NCBI GenBank assembly: GCA_934700345.1
Contig: CAKUXP010000004.1
Location: 1 to 64,000, forward strand
Direction of reading: 5' to 3'
Source: an uncultured Fibrobacter sp.
GTDB lineage: Bacteria; Fibrobacterota; Fibrobacteria; Fibrobacterales; Fibrobacteraceae
Length of the DNA: 64,000 nucleotides
This document shows, in pieces, positions 60,459-64,000 of the stretch. The notes under the pieces are model-generated. The model ran no database searches. It was not told the origin of the DNA and saw only the letters and a program-made list of their open reading frames with translations. The stretch's first letter is position 1; the number at the start of each line of letters is the position of its first letter. The position numbers and the translations under genes are program-made.

Positions 60459-62833
60459 TAGGCATCGTACTTGGCAAGATTCGTGTAACCGTATGCTGTA
60501 GCAAGGTCCTTCAGCTTGCTCTTTGCGTCAGGCAAACCGCGCAGATATTCCTTGACGACACCTTCGATGTGGTATTCCCAAAGTTTGTCGAACGCTTCCT
60601 CGTTATTGCTTCCGTTGTAGTAGTTTTTCAACTTCAAAAAGTATGCGGGACCGATATCGTATGCGCTGGAGAGCGTTTCAACGCCTTCGATAGCCTTATT
60701 CAAGTTTTTCATTCTCGTTTTAGCTTCGTCAGCGATATCAGGAATGCCGTTTTCGGCATCCTTCAACATTTCAACGCGATCTTCGGCCTTGATTTCCATA
60801 AAGGCAAATCTGCGACGCATGGCGAAGTCCATACTTTCAACGCTGCGATCGATGTCGTTCATGGTACCGATGATATAGACGTTTTCGGGGACGAAGAAAT
60901 GACCATACTCAGTAGCATTTAATGCTCTGTCAAATTCATTTGCATCATCCTTGCTCTGCATATTCGCATACTGCGTGAGAATAGCACCATCTTTCCCGCG
61001 ATAGCCAGGATCAATGGAAAAGAATAGTTCGCCAAAGATTTTCGACATTTCGCCGCGATTAATTTCATCGATGATGAAGACGAAAGGCTTTGTAGAAGTA
61101 TCGTTATTTTCTGTATTTCCTGCTGCATAATCCTTTAGTCCAAAGGATTTTTTCATTTCCTTTACGATAGCCTTTCTGTAGTTGTCAAATCCTTTTTTCG
61201 GAGTTCCCGGTAATTCTCGATAGACGTTATAGCACTGAGCCTTGTTGTAGAAACGAGTGGAGTCTTTTTCGTATTTTCCATCTTCTTTCGGGATCAGTGT
61301 AACAAAACCGTCTTCGTTAGAATTCAATGCAATTCTAAAAGCACCCTTTCCGCTAAGTAATGGAACATTTAAAAATTCATTTTCAGCCAAGTAATCCGTC
61401 AGCTTATCAAAGCTCTCTTCAAAATTGTCAATAGAATTTACAGCCTTGGCTTTTAATGCCTTTTCACAAAAAATTTTGAATACGCCATCCCTTCGTTCAA
61501 AGACAACTTTTCCGTCATCATTCTTAGGGCGTAGACCTTCCACAAAATCAGTATAGTCATACGATTGATGGAACTGAACCATTTTCCATTCGGCACCCAT
61601 TGACTCTGCAATCTTTTTAGCAAGATATGTTTTCCCAGTTCCTGGAGCTCCGTGGAGAATGAGGTTGTGATTGTTCTTCAGAAAATCAACGTAATTCATG
61701 TAATCTACTTCCATAGCATTATCCTCCTTGTCTTGCGGGCCATCCATCTCCAGCTTATCTTTTGCGAATTTGATTAAGTCATGTAACTTGTCACTGCATT
61801 CTTGCAATGTCTTGCGATACTTGCCATACATATTTCCATCGAAATCAATTTCTGGTGAAACGCGGACCCAATCGACATCACAGCTAAACCAGTGTGGACG
61901 AGTTGAATCTTTCGCCTCCATATTAGATGTGGCACAACCAACGCCATAGACCTTTATAAAAGGAAGGTTGTGTTTAGATCCCTTTGTAGAACATGTGGCC
62001 GCGATGATGATATCGCCGATTTTAACCTGCTTAATATACTTTTCGGTATCGCATTCGCCACCTTCCCAATATCCGTCTTTTACGAAGGTGTCGATCATGT
62101 TTTGACGTGGTTCACCAAAACTTGTCCCGGCGATCCAAATTCGCTGCATTTCTGCAGCGTAACTGAAAGCCGCATCAGAGAACTCGTAGAAATTGTGGTA
62201 GGACTTATCGCCACTATTAAGGAGTTCTTTAACTTTTTTAGCAGCATTCTCATACACGGCGTAGGAAACAGAATTGTCACGCAACTTTAAACCGCTTTCC
62301 TTATTAAGAAAAATTCGAGAAAGACTGTCCATTGGCGGATATTCATTGGGCTTCATCCAGAAAAATGCATAAGTCAAATTCCACTTGACTCCATTCTTTT
62401 TCTGAGCCTCATCAAAATGCTCGGCAATCTTGGCGGAATCGTTCTGCATAAAGGCTTCAAACAGGTTCCACAGTAATGGAATTGTCTCCAACTTTTCATT
62501 TTCGTAGTAGAAACAGGATTTCCGTGCATTGCTGATGGGGAGCCCTTCAAAGTCGTCCGGGACAGGCGCTACAATTTCAAATTTCGCTTTAAGAGCCTTA
62601 ATCATTTCCTGGCGTTTCTCAACACCAGAGGAACGGTTAAATATTGCAAAAACAGTAAACGGATCGATATCGCGAAGAATTTCGTCAGACACCTTCGCTG
62701 TCAGAAAGCCAATCCATTCTGCATCCAGCGATGTGATCTTCTCAACCAATTCCGGTCGCGTTGCAGCATCCTTATAATCAAGTAATTTCTTTGCGAATTC
62801 TTTGTAAAACGGAATCCAGGTAAATTTTGCCAT
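60458..62833 (-). CDS. mcrB: McrB AAA+ GTPase subunit with N-terminal EVE-like reader
   Basis: The 791-residue product has a helical N-terminus, then an EVE-like modified-base reader about residues 245-350 (YIKQVKIGDIIIAATCSTKGSKHNLPFIKVYGVG…VDWVRVSPEI), and an AAA+ domain. The latter has Walker A HGAPGTGKT about 395, IIDEINRGEMSKIFGELFF about 586, and the McrB signature GTMNDIDRSVESMDFAMRRRFAF with the sensor arginines. It hydrolyses GTP to translocate DNA. The reader domain is inferred from strand pattern only. Confidence 0.9.
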   Translation of the reverse strand: MAKFTWIPFYKEFAKKLLDYKDAATRPELVEKITSLDAEWIGFLTAKVSDEILRDIDPFTVFAIFNRSSGVEKRQEMIKALKAKFEIVAPVPDDFEGLPISNARKSCFYYENEKLETIPLLWNLFEAFMQNDSAKIAEHFDEAQKKNGVKWNLTYAFFWMKPNEYPPMDSLSRIFLNKESGLKLRDNSVSYAVYENAAKKVKELLNSGDKSYHNFYEFSDAAFSYAAEMQRIWIAGTSFGEPRQNMIDTFVKDGYWEGGECDTEKYIKQVKIGDIIIAATCSTKGSKHNLPFIKVYGVGCATSNMEAKDSTRPHWFSCDVDWVRVSPEIDFDGNMYGKYRKTLQECSDKLHDLIKFAKDKLEMDGPQDKEDNAMEVDYMNYVDFLKNNHNLILHGAPGTGKTYLAKKIAESMGAEWKMVQFHQSYDYTDFVEGLRPKNDDGKVVFERRDGVFKIFCEKALKAKAVNSIDNFEESFDKLTDYLAENEFLNVPLLSGKGAFRIALNSNEDGFVTLIPKEDGKYEKDSTRFYNKAQCYNVYRELPGTPKKGFDNYRKAIVKEMKKSFGLKDYAAGNTENNDTSTKPFVFIIDEINRGEMSKIFGELFFSIDPGYRGKDGAILTQYANMQSKDDANEFDRALNATEYGHFFVPENVYIIGTMNDIDRSVESMDFAMRRRFAFMEIKAEDRVEMLKDAENGIPDIADEAKTRMKNLNKAIEGVETLSSAYDIGPAYFLKLKNYYNGSNNEEAFDKLWEYHIEGVVKEYLRGLPDAKSKLKDLATAYGYTNLAKYDA

Positions 62834-62861
62834 ACCGTTCTCATGTGTTTAAAAATTAAAT

Positions 62862-63662
62862 TTATATACAATCAATATAGAATAGAATTCCTTTCGTCAC
62901 CTCTTCTACATCAATCCCTAGCCAGTTTTTGTCGGATGTTGACAATCGTTTCAAGTAGGCCTTGTCGCTGAAAACCTGTTCTAATCTTTTTACGACGTCG
63001 GCAATACTGTTTTCGCGCATTTGATTGTCACTGAAAATATACGCATCTAAACACTTGAGAAGGTTAGTCTTGTTCGCAACACCGGAAAGATAATAAAGGT
63101 CAAACACATCCTTAAAGCGTGTTGAGAAACTCCCGAATTTCAGAAGCGAACGCAATTTTTCTGCGAACATCTGTTCGCTAGAATTGATTAAAAGACTGGC
63201 ACCCTCACTATCGAGAGCGATATCGAAACAAAACATTTCCTGATCAATATCCAATCGGCTATGGACGCCTAAGTCAATTTTGCTTTGAATTTTATTTCCG
63301 TTGGAATCTGCAATTTCAATGTGAACGCGTTTCCCCTTGTATTCCTGCGGCCTCAGTTCCTCGATGGAATCGAACCGCTTAATCGTTATCCCCTCAAGTC
63401 GCCCCATACTTGCGATAAAAGTATCAATAGCCGAATCAGTGAGCGGATAACGTAAAAAATCAATGTCTAGGTCCTGCGTTGCACGACGAACATTCTTCGT
63501 TTTGCTCCTCATTACAACGCCACCCTTGATTGTCACATTTCTCGACAAAGGACCCGAGGCAATGGCCTTCAAAACAATATCCTGACACACCTTTGCGCGT
63601 GCGTTTAAATCACTATAGCCCAGCGCAATCTCCGCTTGAACCATCTTGGCAATATCCATCAT
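62862..63662 (-). CDS. abiEii: AbiEii/AbiGii-type nucleotidyltransferase toxin
   Basis: The 266-residue product has the nucleotidyltransferase core: VTIKGGVVMRSKTKNVRRATQDLDIDF with the paired aspartates about residues 66-68, KIDLGVHSRLD with the third acidic residue, and SSEQMFAEKLRSLLKFGSFSTRFKDVFDLYYL. Family toxins transfer nucleotides, in studied cases to tRNA 3' ends. The start shares one base with the antitoxin stop, as usual for type IV AbiE pairs. Confidence 0.88.
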   Translation of the reverse strand: MMDIAKMVQAEIALGYSDLNARAKVCQDIVLKAIASGPLSRNVTIKGGVVMRSKTKNVRRATQDLDIDFLRYPLTDSAIDTFIASMGRLEGITIKRFDSIEELRPQEYKGKRVHIEIADSNGNKIQSKIDLGVHSRLDIDQEMFCFDIALDSEGASLLINSSEQMFAEKLRSLLKFGSFSTRFKDVFDLYYLSGVANKTNLLKCLDAYIFSDNQMRENSIADVVKRLEQVFSDKAYLKRLSTSDKNWLGIDVEEVTKGILFYIDCI

Positions 63663-64000
63663 CAGAAAACCTCCAGCTGTAGGGCCTTGTTTATCATGCC
63701 TGCTTTGGGGAAGTTTTCAAGATATTCCTGCATCGATTGCAAATCTAGATCACCGATGATTTTTCGGTAGTTGCCGATGATTTCTTTGTAGTAGTCGTAA
63801 GGGAGGTTGTTCTTGTGGCGGATCAGCTCCAGGAGCATCCGTTCTTTATTGTAGATATTGATCTGTGCGTCGGCGTAAAGCATCGTTGTTGCGCCGAGGC
63901 GTAAAACATCTTCCTTTTCGAATTTTTGGACAACTCGCGAATCGGCAATTTTCTTTGCCCCGCTTGTTGTATTCAGGAAGATTTTATCGGGAATGGAATC
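63662..64000 (-). CDS. abiEi: AbiEi-type antitoxin, C-terminal part (cut by window edge)
   Basis: The frame is open from the window end. It reads KIADSRVVQKFEKEDVLRLGATTMLYADAQINIYNKERMLLELIRHKNNLPYDYYKEIIGNYRK, the C-terminal domain of AbiEi antitoxins, in which NIYNKERMLLELIRHK stands for the family's xVYDxERTLxDxIR. The N-terminal winged helix that represses the operon lies outside the window. Confidence 0.85.
   Translation of the reverse strand, partial: DSIPDKIFLNTTSGAKKIADSRVVQKFEKEDVLRLGATTMLYADAQINIYNKERMLLELIRHKNNLPYDYYKEIIGNYRKIIGDLDLQSMQEYLENFPKAGMINKALQLEVF

Overview
The window looks like a chromosome segment of a Gram-negative, diderm, fibre-associated gut bacterium, most likely Fibrobacterota (Fibrobacter-like). 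The reasons are a complete LptC-LptA-LptB block with MlaD and MurJ, many lipoproteins with serine-rich spacers of the Fibrobacter style, a giant secreted protein with carbohydrate-binding-like modules and a type IX-like sorting tail, and RpoN, HPF and HPr kinase encoded together. The assignment rests on gene content only.

Region 1 (1-22746) is accessory. Two near-identical 1026-bp IS256-like elements (101-1126 and 21721-22746) bracket it. Between them lies a three-fold array of lipoprotein gene plus secreted alpha/beta-hydrolase gene. Two hydrolase genes (1447-3606, 4756-7044) stop just after a shared anchor sequence. The third (7928-19399) continues past the same anchor into a 3,823-residue multidomain protein. 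The anchor is identical over hundreds of bases although the hydrolase domains before it have diverged. This is a mirror image of polymorphic-toxin arrays: here the N-terminal domain and its upstream partner gene vary, and the long C-terminal part is single-copy. A LolA-like gene, a 23-bp tandem repeat, a shortened Rpn-like gene and a DUF4129 relic follow.

Region 2 (22747-26092) holds a minus-strand operon for secreted proteins (PDZ protein, FTP/PepSY-like propeptide protein, caspase-like DUF6345 protein, lipoprotein) and a 41-codon scar of a type I methyltransferase gene.

Region 3 (26107-51532) is mostly housekeeping: glucokinase, glycosyltransferases, a DUF4954 beta-helix protein coupled to a small M48-like peptidase, leuS (whose ribosome-binding site is buried in a 12-bp stem), murJ, a CotH lipoprotein, mlaD-hprK-hpf, rpoN and lptBAC. 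They are followed by a glycosyltransferase/PCMD pair, and by a VUT transporter directly controlled by a textbook preQ1-I riboswitch, coupled to an SDR gene.

Region 4 (51783-64000) is a defence island on the minus strand: a 1,614-residue exonuclease-RecQ-UvrD fusion, an internally duplicated unknown protein coupled to RhuM, McrBC, and an AbiEi/AbiEii toxin-antitoxin pair cut by the window edge.

Several lipoprotein or secreted-protein genes carry single-base frameshifts, some in homopolymers (T8, G5). They may be phase variation, decay or sequencing error; the sequence alone cannot decide.
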